From contig SFDE01000020.1 of assembly GCA_004558805.1 (NCBI GenBank), forward strand, positions 1 through 31,188: DNA of 31,188 bases. The letters run 5' to 3'. The translations under genes were made by a program, and so were the position numbers. The stretch's first letter is position 1. The number at the start of each line of letters is the position of its first letter. This DNA is from Faecalibacterium prausnitzii (GTDB taxonomy: Bacteria > Bacillota > Clostridia > Oscillospirales > Ruminococcaceae). Below the pieces are notes generated by a model. The model ran no database searches, was not told the origin of the DNA, and saw nothing but the letters and a program-made list of their open reading frames with translations. Shown here piece after piece: positions 24,721 through 31,188 of the stretch.

Positions 24721-24839
24721 AACTCCTTCCGTCATCGCATCTGCGATGCCGCCTCCCTGCCAGCGGGAGGGTTTCGCAAGGAGGCAGCTTTCCCGTATCG
24801 CTAAGACAGACCTGTGCAGGTCTGACTGAAGGAGTTTTT
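24721..24839 (+). repeat. Multi-hairpin palindromic element between metQ and metN
   Basis: An outer stem AACTCCTTC (24721-24729)/GAAGGAGTT (24828-24836) encloses three hairpins: CATCGCA/TGCGATG (24733-24748), CCTCCC/GGGAGG (24752-24770, alternatively GCCTCC with GGAGGC at 24780-24785), and CAGACCTG/CAGGTCTG (24807-24824). Five T follow the outer stem. The shape resembles repeated intergenic elements of gut Clostridia; here it could also act as a partial terminator that favours metQ over metNI. Copy number in the genome is not visible. Confidence 0.6.
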
Positions 24840-24861
24840 CCATAAAGCAAGGAGTATTTCT

Positions 24862-25875
24862 GTGATCGAGATCAAGTATCTTTCCAAGACCTTCCAGATG
24901 AAGGACGGCGCTGTAAAAGCGCTGCAGAACATCAACCTGACTATTCCGGATGGTTCCATCTACGGCATCATCGGCATGTCTGGTGCAGGCAAATCCACGC
25001 TGGTACGCTGCATCAACCTGCTGGAGCGTCCCACCGGCGGCAGCGTCATCATTGACGGTGTTGCCATGGAGACCTTGTCTCCGGCGTCCCTGCGGCAGCG
25101 CCGCCGGGAGATCACCATGATCTTCCAGCAGTTCAACCTGCTGATGCAGCGCACCTGCCTGAAGAACATCTGCTTCCCCATGGAGCTGGCAGGTGTAAAA
25201 AAGGCAGAGGCAGAAAAGCGTGCCCGGGAGCTGCTGGAGATGGTGGGTCTGCCCGACAAGGCAAACGCCTATCCGGCACAGCTGTCCGGCGGACAGAAGC
25301 AGCGCATCGCCATTGCCCGCGCCCTTGCCACCAACCCCAAGGTGCTGCTGTGCGATGAGGCGACCAGTGCGCTGGATCCCAACACCACCCACGCCATCCT
25401 GACCCTGATCAAGGACATCAACCGGAAGCTGGGCATCACCGTGGTGGTGATCACCCACCAGATGAGTGTTGTGGAGGAGATCTGCGACCAGGTGGCGATC
25501 CTGGACGGCGGCATGGTGGTGGAACAGGGCTCGGTACAGGAGATCTTTGCCAATCCCCAGACCGCCGCTGCAAAAAAGCTGGTGGCACCCAACGGCGGCG
25601 CAGCTGCCCGGGATCTGTCCAGCTTTGCCCCGGACGATCATGTGGTCCGTGTTGCCTTTAATGGTTCCTCCACCGCAAAGCCGCTGGTGGCAAGCCTTGC
25701 GGCAGAAAAGGGCATTCTGGTGTCGGTGCTCAGTGCAGACACCCGTGACCTGAGCGGGCAGTGCTACGGCTCCATGCTGCTGAAGCTGCCGGCAGACGTA
25801 AACGAAGCAAGACGGGCGGTGGACTATATCCGCAGCCAGCCCGGTATCACGGTGGAGGAGGTCATTGGCGAATGA
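24862..25875 (+). CDS. metN: Methionine ABC transporter, ATP-binding protein
   Basis: 337 residues. The start is GTG at 24862, 7 bases after AAGGAG. Walker A GMSGAGKST (38-46), signature LSGGQKQR (141-148), Walker B VLLCDE (161-166) and ITHQMSVVEEICD identify the MetN group. The C-terminal part (about 260-337) has the ferredoxin-like NIL domain typical of MetN, which binds methionine and inhibits transport when the cell is replete (known for E. coli MetNI). The stop overlaps the metI start by four bases (ATGA). Under T-box control with metQ and metI. Confidence 0.93.
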   Translation: MIEIKYLSKTFQMKDGAVKALQNINLTIPDGSIYGIIGMSGAGKSTLVRCINLLERPTGGSVIIDGVAMETLSPASLRQRRREITMIFQQFNLLMQRTCLKNICFPMELAGVKKAEAEKRARELLEMVGLPDKANAYPAQLSGGQKQRIAIARALATNPKVLLCDEATSALDPNTTHAILTLIKDINRKLGITVVVITHQMSVVEEICDQVAILDGGMVVEQGSVQEIFANPQTAAAKKLVAPNGGAAARDLSSFAPDDHVVRVAFNGSSTAKPLVASLAAEKGILVSVLSADTRDLSGQCYGSMLLKLPADVNEARRAVDYIRSQPGITVEEVIGE

Positions 25876-26528
25876 GTATTGCAGATTATGGCTTTGCCAT
25901 TTGGGAAACTTTTTATGTGACGGTGCTGTCCACCGCCTTTGCACTGGTGCTGGGTCTGCCTTTGGGCGTGCTGCTGGTGGCAGGGGATAAGGACGGCATC
26001 CTGCCCCTGCCCGGCTGGCTGATGCACCTGCTGAACGTGGTCATCAACATCCTGCGCAGCGTACCTTTCCTGATCCTGATGATCTGTGTCTTCCCCATGA
26101 CCCGCCTCATCGTGGGCACCACGGTGGGCACCAAGGCGACCATCGTGCCGCTGGTGGTGGCTGCCTTCCCCTTTGTGGCACGTCTGGTGGAGACCAGTCT
26201 CCGGGAGCTGGATGAAGGTGTAGTGGAAGCGGCGGAGAGCATGGGCGCCACCCCCTTCCAGATCATCACCAAGGTGATGATCCCCGAGTGCCTCCCCGGG
26301 CTGATCTCCAGCATGACCACAGCTCTGACCACCATTCTGGGCTATTCCGCCATGTCCGGCGTCATCGGCGGCGGCGGTCTGGGCAAGATCGCCCTGTCCT
26401 ACGGCTACTACCGCTACCAGACCGGCATCATGGTGGTCTGCGTGGTGCTGCTGGTGCTGATGGTGCAGGCGTTCCAGTCCGTGGGTACCCTCTGGGCGAC
26501 CAGAAGCGACAAGCGGCTGCGGAAATAA
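25872..26528 (+). CDS. metI: Methionine ABC transporter permease
   Basis: 218 residues, family length. The ATG at 25872 overlaps metN; GGAGGAGG lies about 10 bases upstream. Five membrane helices (about 8-36, 50-75, 86-108, 140-165, 180-208). ILRSVPFLILM (60-70) and the EAA coupling loop EAAESMGATPFQIITK (119-134) are those of MetI. It forms a homodimer with MetN2 and takes methionine from the permuted MetQ. Confidence 0.93.
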   Translation: MSIADYGFAIWETFYVTVLSTAFALVLGLPLGVLLVAGDKDGILPLPGWLMHLLNVVINILRSVPFLILMICVFPMTRLIVGTTVGTKATIVPLVVAAFPFVARLVETSLRELDEGVVEAAESMGATPFQIITKVMIPECLPGLISSMTTALTTILGYSAMSGVIGGGGLGKIALSYGYYRYQTGIMVVCVVLLVLMVQAFQSVGTLWATRSDKRLRK

Positions 26529-26555
26529 CCGCCCCTTCAACCAAAGATGCAACCA

Positions 26556-26598
26556 CAGGATTCCCCGCCGGAGCACCCGCCTCCTGCGGGGAATCCTG
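26556..26598 (+). other. Long hairpin between metI and metY
   Basis: CAGGATTCCCCGC pairs perfectly with GCGGGGAATCCTG, with four further inner pairs. No T-run follows, so it is more likely an mRNA processing or stability element than a terminator. Confidence 0.6.
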
Positions 26599-26633
26599 CC
26601 CTACAGACCGATCCGGCAAAGGAGGATACTTGT

Positions 26634-27908
26634 ATGAATCGTGATACTATCTGCGTGCAGGGAGGTTATACCCCCGGCAACGGCGAGCCCCGCCAGATCC
26701 CCATCATCCAGTCCACTACCTTTAAGTATGCCACCAGCGAGGACATGGGCAAGCTTTTTGATCTGGAAGCGGAGGGCTACTTCTACTCCCGCCTCCAGAA
26801 CCCCACCTGCGACCTTGTGGCAAAAAAGATCTGTGAGCTGGAAGGCGGCACCGCCGCCATGCTCACATCCAGCGGGCAGGCGGCAAACTTCTTTGCCCTG
26901 TTTAACATCTGCGAGGCAGGGGACCACATCGTGGCATCCAGCACCATCTACGGCGGCACCTTCAACCTGATCTCGGTGACCATGAAAAAGATGGGCATTG
27001 AGGCGACCTTTGTGGACCCTCTGTGCACCGAGGAGGAGCTGGACGCCGCTTTCCGCCCCAACACGAAGGTGGTGTTCGGCGAGACCATCGCCAACCCCGC
27101 CCTGACGGTGCTGGACATCGAAAAGTTTGCCAGAGCGGCACACGCCCACGGGGTGCCCCTGGTGGTGGACAACACCTTCCCCACCCCGGTGAACTGCCGC
27201 CCCTTTGAGTGGGGGGCAGACATCGTCACCCACTCCACCACCAAGTACATGGACGGTCACGGCGCAGTGCTGGGGGGTGCCATCGTGGACAGCGGCAGGT
27301 TCGACTGGATGGCATACGCCGAGAAGTTCCCCGGTCTGTGCACCCCCGACGAAAGCTACCACGGCATCACCTATGCAGAGCGTTTTGGCAAGGAAGGTGC
27401 CTTCATCACCAAGGCAACGGCGCAGCTCATGCGGGACTTTGGCTCCATGCAGTCTCCCATGAACGCCTATATGCTGAATCTGGGTCTGGAGAGCCTCCAC
27501 GTGCGGATGCAGCGCCATTGCGAAAACGGCATGGCAGTGGCAAAGTTCCTGGAGGCACATCCCAAGGTGGCGTATGTCAACTACTGCGGACTGGAAAGCA
27601 GCCCCTACCACGCTCTGGCGCAGAAGTACCTGCCCAAGGGCAGCTGCGGCGTGGTGAGCTTTGGTCTTGCCGGGGGACGGGAAGCTGCCAGCACCTTTAT
27701 GCGGGAGCTGAAGCTTGCCGCCATCGAGACCCATGTGGCAGACGCCCGCACCTGCTGCCTGAACCCTGCATCCAGCACCCATCGCCAGATGACCGATGAG
27801 CAGCTGGCGGCTGCCGGTGTGCCGGCAGAGCTGGTGCGTATGAGCTGTGGACTGGAAAGCAGCGAGGACCTGATCGCAGACATCGCACAGGCACTGGAAA
27901 AAGTGTGA
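26634..27908 (+). CDS. metY: O-acetylhomoserine sulfhydrylase (Cys/Met metabolism PLP enzyme)
   Basis: 424 residues, the MetY length (longer than most cystathionine synthases/lyases). PLP-dependent replacement of the acetyl group of O-acetylhomoserine by sulfide gives homocysteine. Seen: YSRLQNPT (51-58), SSGQAA phosphate loop (79-84), VVDNTFPTP with PLP Asp179, and HSTTKYMDGHG with Schiff-base Lys204. The insertion containing FPGLCTPDESYHG and LGLESLHVRMQRH is typical of MetY. AAAGGAGG lies about 8 bases before the ATG. It sits between metI and metA; metA is predicted to make its substrate. A methionine gamma-lyase role is possible in this superfamily but fits the context less well. Confidence 0.88.
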   Translation: MNRDTICVQGGYTPGNGEPRQIPIIQSTTFKYATSEDMGKLFDLEAEGYFYSRLQNPTCDLVAKKICELEGGTAAMLTSSGQAANFFALFNICEAGDHIVASSTIYGGTFNLISVTMKKMGIEATFVDPLCTEEELDAAFRPNTKVVFGETIANPALTVLDIEKFARAAHAHGVPLVVDNTFPTPVNCRPFEWGADIVTHSTTKYMDGHGAVLGGAIVDSGRFDWMAYAEKFPGLCTPDESYHGITYAERFGKEGAFITKATAQLMRDFGSMQSPMNAYMLNLGLESLHVRMQRHCENGMAVAKFLEAHPKVAYVNYCGLESSPYHALAQKYLPKGSCGVVSFGLAGGREAASTFMRELKLAAIETHVADARTCCLNPASSTHRQMTDEQLAAAGVPAELVRMSCGLESSEDLIADIAQALEKV

Positions 27909-27980
27909 TGCAAAGCGGCAGTTTGTGATCGTACATCCTGAATCTCAGAAGATCATCGGTCTTTGCTTTAATGTGCTCGC

Positions 27981-28090
27981 CCTCTCAGTCACCTGCGGTG
28001 ACAGCTCTCCTAAAGGGAGAGCCTTTGGCAGTCCCCGGAGCATGCATCGTTATGCCGTGAGGCGGGGCTGCTGCCCTTGCGCAACCGCTT
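27981..28090. repeat. Tandem-hairpin intergenic element between metY and metA
   Basis: GTCACC-TGC-GGTGAC (27988-28002) and GCTCTCC/GGAGAGC (28004-28022) lie side by side, preceded by CCCTCTCA. I recall very similar elements scattered in Faecalibacterium-type genomes. The 3' limit is uncertain. The rest of the 272-base gap holds the metA ribosome site but no riboswitch or clear promoter that I can see. Confidence 0.55.
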
Positions 28091-28180
28091 TGATGCCAGA
28101 GCAGAGATCCTGATTTTCCTGAATATGGCAAAGCAAATGCGGAACCATTCTGAAACGTTTAGCAAAGGAGCGACTGTTTT

Positions 28181-29116
28181 ATGCCGCTGATCATTCCCAA
28201 GACCCTGCCCGCCTACGATGCCCTGTATGAGGAGAACGTCTTTGTCATGCACCGGGAACGGGCGCTGGCACAGCATATCCGTCCGTTGGAGATCCTGATC
28301 CTGAACCTGATGCCCACCAAGATCGCCACCGAGACCCAGATCGCCCGGCTGCTGGCAAACACCCCCCTGCAGGTACACATGACCCTGCTGCAGACTGCCA
28401 GCCACGCCGCCACCCACGTATCTGCGGCGCATCTGGGGGCGTTTTACAAGACCTTTGACGAGGTGAAAAACCGGCGCTACGACGGCATGATCATCACCGG
28501 AGCCCCGGTGGAGACCATGGACTTTGAGCAGGTGGACTACTGGAGCGAGCTGTGCGAGATCATGGACTTCAGCGAGTCCAACGTCTATTCCACCCTTCAT
28601 GTGTGCTGGGGGGCACAGGCGGGGCTGTACTACCACTACGGGGTCCGCAAGGAGCTGCTGCCGGAAAAGATGTTCGGCGTCTTTGAGCACCGGGTCACCC
28701 GCCCCTCCAATCCTCTGGTGCGGGGCTTTGATGAGGTGTTCTACGCCCCCCACAGCCGCCACACCGGCATCAGTCGGGAGGACGTGGACCGGTGCAGTGC
28801 CCTGCGCATCCTTGCAGAAAGTGATGTGGCGGGTCCCTTCCTCATGAGCACCGAAAACGGGCGGCAGATCTTTGTCACCGGGCACCCGGAGTACGATAAG
28901 TATACTCTGGATGCAGAGTACCGGCGGGACGTGGATAAGGGACTGCCCATCTGTGTGCCGGCAAACTACTACCCGGACGATGACCCCGCAAAGCCGCCGC
29001 TGTTCCGCTGGCGTGCCCACGCCCATCTGCTGTATGAAAACTGGCTGAACTACTACGTCTACCAGAACACCCCCTACGATCTGGGAGAGATCCAGCGGGT
29101 GAAGCACGAAGGCTGA
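28181..29116 (+). CDS. metA: Homoserine O-acetyltransferase (MetA family)
   Basis: 311 residues. It acylates homoserine, the first committed step of methionine synthesis. Catalytic residues sit at family positions: Cys142 (HVCWGAQAG), His235 and Glu237 (GHPEYD). The specificity residue is Glu111 in ITGAPVE; in characterised MetA enzymes Glu111 gives acetyl-CoA use and Gly111 succinyl-CoA use, so this should be an acetyltransferase despite the usual label homoserine O-succinyltransferase. That matches the neighbouring metY. AAAGGAG lies 10 bases before the ATG. It is separated from metY by a repeat element; co-transcription is likely but not certain. A terminator follows. Confidence 0.92.
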   Translation: MPLIIPKTLPAYDALYEENVFVMHRERALAQHIRPLEILILNLMPTKIATETQIARLLANTPLQVHMTLLQTASHAATHVSAAHLGAFYKTFDEVKNRRYDGMIITGAPVETMDFEQVDYWSELCEIMDFSESNVYSTLHVCWGAQAGLYYHYGVRKELLPEKMFGVFEHRVTRPSNPLVRGFDEVFYAPHSRHTGISREDVDRCSALRILAESDVAGPFLMSTENGRQIFVTGHPEYDKYTLDAEYRRDVDKGLPICVPANYYPDDDPAKPPLFRWRAHAHLLYENWLNYYVYQNTPYDLGEIQRVKHEG

Positions 29117-29125
29117 ATAAAAAGC

Positions 29126-29154
29126 AAAAGAGCGCCGAAACCGGCGCTCTTTTT
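29126..29154. terminator. Terminator after metA
   Basis: AAAAGAGCGCCG/CGGCGCTCTTTT with loop AAAC, ending in five T on the plus strand. T-rich sequence also follows on the minus side, so it may serve the convergent gene at 29254 too. Confidence 0.88.
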
Positions 29155-29253
29155 GCGTGTGGGCTTTGCCCGACGGGCATCCCATGGCTGGGCTTTCTGT
29201 CTCTGCAATTTCCCTATTGGGAGCGGTCATTCTTCGGCTCTGCCCGGAAGCTC

Positions 29254-30198
29254 TTATCCCAGCTCCTGCACCAGAGGCTGGGCAGGCGGCGGTGTCAGGG
29301 TGGAATGATCCACCACAAATGCCTCTGCCCGCTGGCGCATCAGCCGCTGGCGTACCTTCCGCAGGTCGTTTTCCGGGAAGGTGCGCGCCCCGTCCAGCTT
29401 TTCGTCCCAGTGCGCCATGGCGGTATCCAGCTCCTCCTGAGTGGGCAGCAGGTTTTCTCTCTCTGCCACCAGCAGCAGTCCCAGCCAGCTGCGCAGCTTT
29501 CGCTGAGCGTACTGGTGGAGCCAGCTGCGGAACTCCTCCACCGTCTGCCCCTGCACCTTGAGATACTGGTCAAAATTGATGCCGTTTGCCTGCATCCGCA
29601 GGTTGAACTGCCGCTGCTCCGCAAAGTAGTTGCCTGCCTCCAGCTGCCGGGGCAGAGCGCCGAACACCTGATCGCCCAGCTGCCACACCAGCTCCCGGCG
29701 TGCTACCTCTTCCGCCTGCTGACAGCGTCTGGTGTAAAGCTCCCGGGTAACCTTCTGACGCAGGGCACGCTTGCCCTCGGCGTCGGCGGCACGCTCTTCG
29801 TCTCCGTAATGACGGTTGATCTCCAGTTCAATGGTCAGCTGACGAAGGGGATGGGGCTGCACCGGCTGCACGAAGCCGGTGTAACGACCCAGCTCAAGGG
29901 GCGGCAGGGCGTAAAACTGCGCCCCCGCCCGGAAGCCTTCCGCCTTGTTTACTGCCAGCAGCTCAAAATCCGGGTCGGTCACCGGCACAAGCTCGTTTTC
30001 CTGCACCAGCCGGTTGTACAGCGGTGCAAAGCCTTCCAGAATGGTGCGGTTCACCGCCGCCGTCAACAGCTCTTCCTCGTCCTGGGTGGGGTTGGTCTGC
30101 CGCTCTGCTTCCAGAGAGTGCGCCAGCTCCTGTGCATCGGCGGTAAATACCAGCCGGCAGTCGCCGGGCTCAGCAAGCCCGAAATGTTCCAGTTTCAT
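29254..30198 (-). CDS. Trigger-factor-like protein without PPIase domain
   Basis: 314 residues, against about 430 for trigger factor. Residues 1-112 resemble the N-terminal domain (LVPVTDPDFELL, a GFRAGAQFYALPPLELGRYTGF strand pair at 88-109) but lack the GFRKGKVP ribosome-docking signature. The FKBP-type domain that should follow is absent. Residues about 116-295 match the C-terminal chaperone arms: FAEQRQFNLRMQANGINFDQ (192-211), QYLKVQGQTVEEFR (211-224) and a charged helical run. It may be a small holdase. No signal peptide, so cytosolic. GGGAGG lies 6 bases before the ATG, 15 bases after the DUF3592 gene, so the two share a transcript. SurA-like proteins are a weaker alternative. Confidence 0.72.
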   Translation of the reverse strand: MKLEHFGLAEPGDCRLVFTADAQELAHSLEAERQTNPTQDEEELLTAAVNRTILEGFAPLYNRLVQENELVPVTDPDFELLAVNKAEGFRAGAQFYALPPLELGRYTGFVQPVQPHPLRQLTIELEINRHYGDEERAADAEGKRALRQKVTRELYTRRCQQAEEVARRELVWQLGDQVFGALPRQLEAGNYFAEQRQFNLRMQANGINFDQYLKVQGQTVEEFRSWLHQYAQRKLRSWLGLLLVAERENLLPTQEELDTAMAHWDEKLDGARTFPENDLRKVRQRLMRQRAEAFVVDHSTLTPPPAQPLVQELG

Positions 30199-30213
30199 GT
30201 GGTCCTCCCTCTG

Positions 30214-30585
30214 TTACATCAGCCCGAACATCAGCGCCAGCAGCGCTGCACCAAGGCAGAAATACAGGATCTCTGCTCCCAGCACCGAGCGGTCTCCGTC
30301 AACGTACATCTTTTCCGGGTCCTCCGGGTCGTAGTACAGGGTCACAGTACTGCCCTCGGCAAAGCACTTGCCCCGGGAAGGCTTGGGGTACTGCAGCCGG
30401 TGGCTGCCGCCTGCAGTGGAAAATTCCAGTACATACGCCACGCCGTCCCGGCTCTGGACAGTGCCGCTTACCACGGCGGAGACCTTTTCGCCTTTTGTGC
30501 ACAGGGTGCGCCGCCGCAGGACGCTGCGCAGCGCCATAAAAAACATGAGACATGCGCCCAGCAAAAAAATCAGAACATTGAACAT
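30214..30585 (-). CDS. DUF3592-like two-helix membrane protein
   Basis: 123 residues. A membrane helix at 3-21, a central beta-rich domain (about 30-95: KVSAVVSGTV, YVLEFSTAGGSHRLQYP, STVTLYYDPEDPEKMYV) and a second helix at 101-121. This layout and the LYYDPEDPEKMY signature fit DUF3592. Function is unknown. AGAGGAAA precedes the ATG. First gene of a two-gene unit with the trigger-factor-like protein. Confidence 0.75.
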   Translation of the reverse strand: MFNVLIFLLGACLMFFMALRSVLRRRTLCTKGEKVSAVVSGTVQSRDGVAYVLEFSTAGGSHRLQYPKPSRGKCFAEGSTVTLYYDPEDPEKMYVDGDRSVLGAEILYFCLGAALLALMFGLM

Positions 30586-30636
30586 CTATATTTCCTCTTT
30601 TTTTATTTTGTGCAGGCAGTGCCTGCCGATTGTTCT

Positions 30637-30642
30637 ATTATA
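30637..30642 (-). promoter_or_regulatory. Extended -10 promoter of the DUF3592 operon
   Basis: TGTTATAAT on the minus strand (perfect TATAAT with TGn extension); no good -35. A short palindrome (GGCAGGCACTGCC) lies in the leader. Confidence 0.6.
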
Positions 30643-30734
30643 ACATACTTTTGCCGGGTTTTGCGCCGGAAAGCCCTGTACGGAGTGCATCAATTTTCTG
30701 GATAAAATTTGTCGAAAAAAATTGTAATTAGTGC

Positions 30735-30762
30735 TTGACATTTCTGCTGTATCTGGTATAAT
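30735..30762 (+). promoter_or_regulatory. Strong promoter of tRNA-Leu
   Basis: Perfect TTGACA and perfect TATAAT with a 16-base spacer and a TGG extension, as usual for stable RNA genes. The tRNA begins 44 bases after the -10. Confidence 0.9.
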
Positions 30763-30806
30763 AACTATCGTTCCGAGCGTTGCAGCTCACGAACAAAACA
30801 GAATAA

Positions 30807-30893
30807 GCGGATATGGCGGAATTGGCAGACGCGTTAGATTCAGGTTCTAATCGGGGCAACTCGGTGGAGGTTCAAGTCCTCTTATCCGCACCA
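30807..30893 (+). tRNA. tRNA-Leu, anticodon CAG
   Basis: 87 bases. The acceptor GCGGATA pairs with TATCCGC, followed by discriminator A and an encoded CCA. The anticodon stem TTAGA/TCTAA holds loop TTCAGGT, giving CAG. A long variable arm (class II tRNA) and T loop TTCAAGT are visible. Confidence 0.95.
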
Positions 30894-30894
30894 G

Positions 30895-30933
30895 GAAAAA
30901 CTAGGGCACGTTTGTGTTCTGGTTTTTCTTTTT
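30895..30933 (+). terminator. Terminator of tRNA-Leu
   Basis: GAAAAACTAG pairs with CTGGTTTTTC (one wobble) around an inner CAC/GTG helix, then a five-T run. Confidence 0.75.
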
Positions 30934-30934
30934 C

Positions 30935-30956
30935 GGTGCGAAAGAGGACTTGAACC
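30935..30956 (-). repeat. Inverted partial copy of the tRNA-Leu 3' end
   Basis: On the minus strand this segment repeats 15 bases of the tRNA T arm exactly (GGTTCAAGTCCTCTT) and then CGCACC, with the ATC of the tRNA reduced to one T. It mirrors 30869-30892 across the terminator. It looks like a fragment of another tRNA 3' end or an attachment-site remnant. Confidence 0.7.
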
Positions 30957-31188
30957 GCAACAACGACCGCTGCCTGCGTGGAGTTGATTCTCCCATCCCG
31001 GAGCAACAGTTCCACACAGCCGGTGTCCATGCTGAACGAACAGGCTCTTTCATCGTACTTCATAATCATACCCTCCAAATCTTGTTATTGGCTTACGGTC
31101 TATGACAAGGCATCAGAGTTTTGCGCCGTCCACGGGAGCCTTCATTGTTGTACCCGAAGAAAACGAAAAATCCGAACCCTTCTCCAAT

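Larger units (their letters stand above)
30872..31063 (-). pseudogene. Truncated small gene, DUF6061-like start
   Basis: A frame from ATG 31063 (GGAGG 8 bases upstream) begins MKYDERACSFSMDTGCVELLL, which resembles the N-terminus of the ~80-residue DUF6061 proteins common in gut Clostridia. After about 30 residues the match stops and the frame runs through the inverted tRNA fragment and into the tRNA gene itself. I take it as a remnant whose 3' part was lost where the tRNA-like sequence joins (near 30960). The family call rests on memory of a short motif. Confidence 0.4.

Noticed and set aside
23563..25944. 793-codon minus-strand open frame across metQ-metN
   Set aside because: It is antisense to well-supported met genes and the T-box; long empty antisense frames are common at this GC content.
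27909..28180. SAM riboswitch or second T-box before metA
   Set aside because: No conserved core of either class was seen; the gap contains a tandem-hairpin repeat and a plain ribosome site.
1..31188. CRISPR arrays, complete insertion sequences, prophage genes
   Set aside because: No regularly spaced direct repeats, transposase motifs or phage structural genes were seen; the only mobile-element hint is the tRNA-Leu flank at the right end.

Overview
The window is a high-GC Firmicutes chromosome segment, most like Faecalibacterium or a close Oscillospiraceae relative. The basis is the GC-rich Gram-positive codon use, Gram-positive Shine-Dalgarno sites (AGGAGG type), sigma-A-type promoters, a T-box riboswitch, lipoprotein ABC receptors and a split ThrE exporter. 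This placement rests on gene style, not on a database match.

Layout. 1-94: 3' end of a 5S rRNA and its terminator. 185-1816: a lower-GC DUF1287 gene converging on fba (class II aldolase). 1930-2650: a long gene-poor intergenic stretch with a cluster of DnaA-box-like 9-mers. 2670-6295: an rRNA methyltransferase (rlmB-like) and a 925-residue membrane protein that looks like a degenerate P-type ATPase with a long Pro/Glu-rich N-terminus. 6517-7681: a secreted Ig-like (Big_2) protein and a small membrane protein. 7788-11912: a tRNA-maturation block (rnz, cca, mnmA, tcdA). 11991-15502: a heterodimeric ABC exporter. 15670-18666: an SseB/Sel1 protein and a stand-alone DnaK-type Hsp70. 18743-21213: a polar amino-acid ABC importer. 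21421-23263: a nitroreductase and a split ThrE-type exporter. 23368-29154: a methionine block. 29254-30585: a trigger-factor-like protein without a PPIase domain and a DUF3592 protein. 30735-31188: tRNA-Leu(CAG), followed by an inverted partial copy of its 3' end fused to a small gene remnant.

The methionine block is the most coherent system. A strong promoter feeds a T-box leader whose specifier is read here as AUG and whose UGGU sequence fits a tRNA with discriminator A, so uncharged tRNA-Met should switch the genes on. They encode methionine uptake (metQ, metN, metI) and the last steps of synthesis (metY, and metA with Glu111, which predicts an acetyl- rather than succinyltransferase, matching MetY). 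The receptor MetQ is circularly permuted: the canonical C-terminal lobe comes first and the canonical N-terminal lobe second, behind an intact lipoprotein signal.

Main points for a second look: the permuted MetQ, the Met T-box, the pseudo-P-type ATPase, the PPIase-less trigger-factor homologue, the DnaA-box cluster away from dnaA, and the tRNA-Leu 3'-end inverted duplication.
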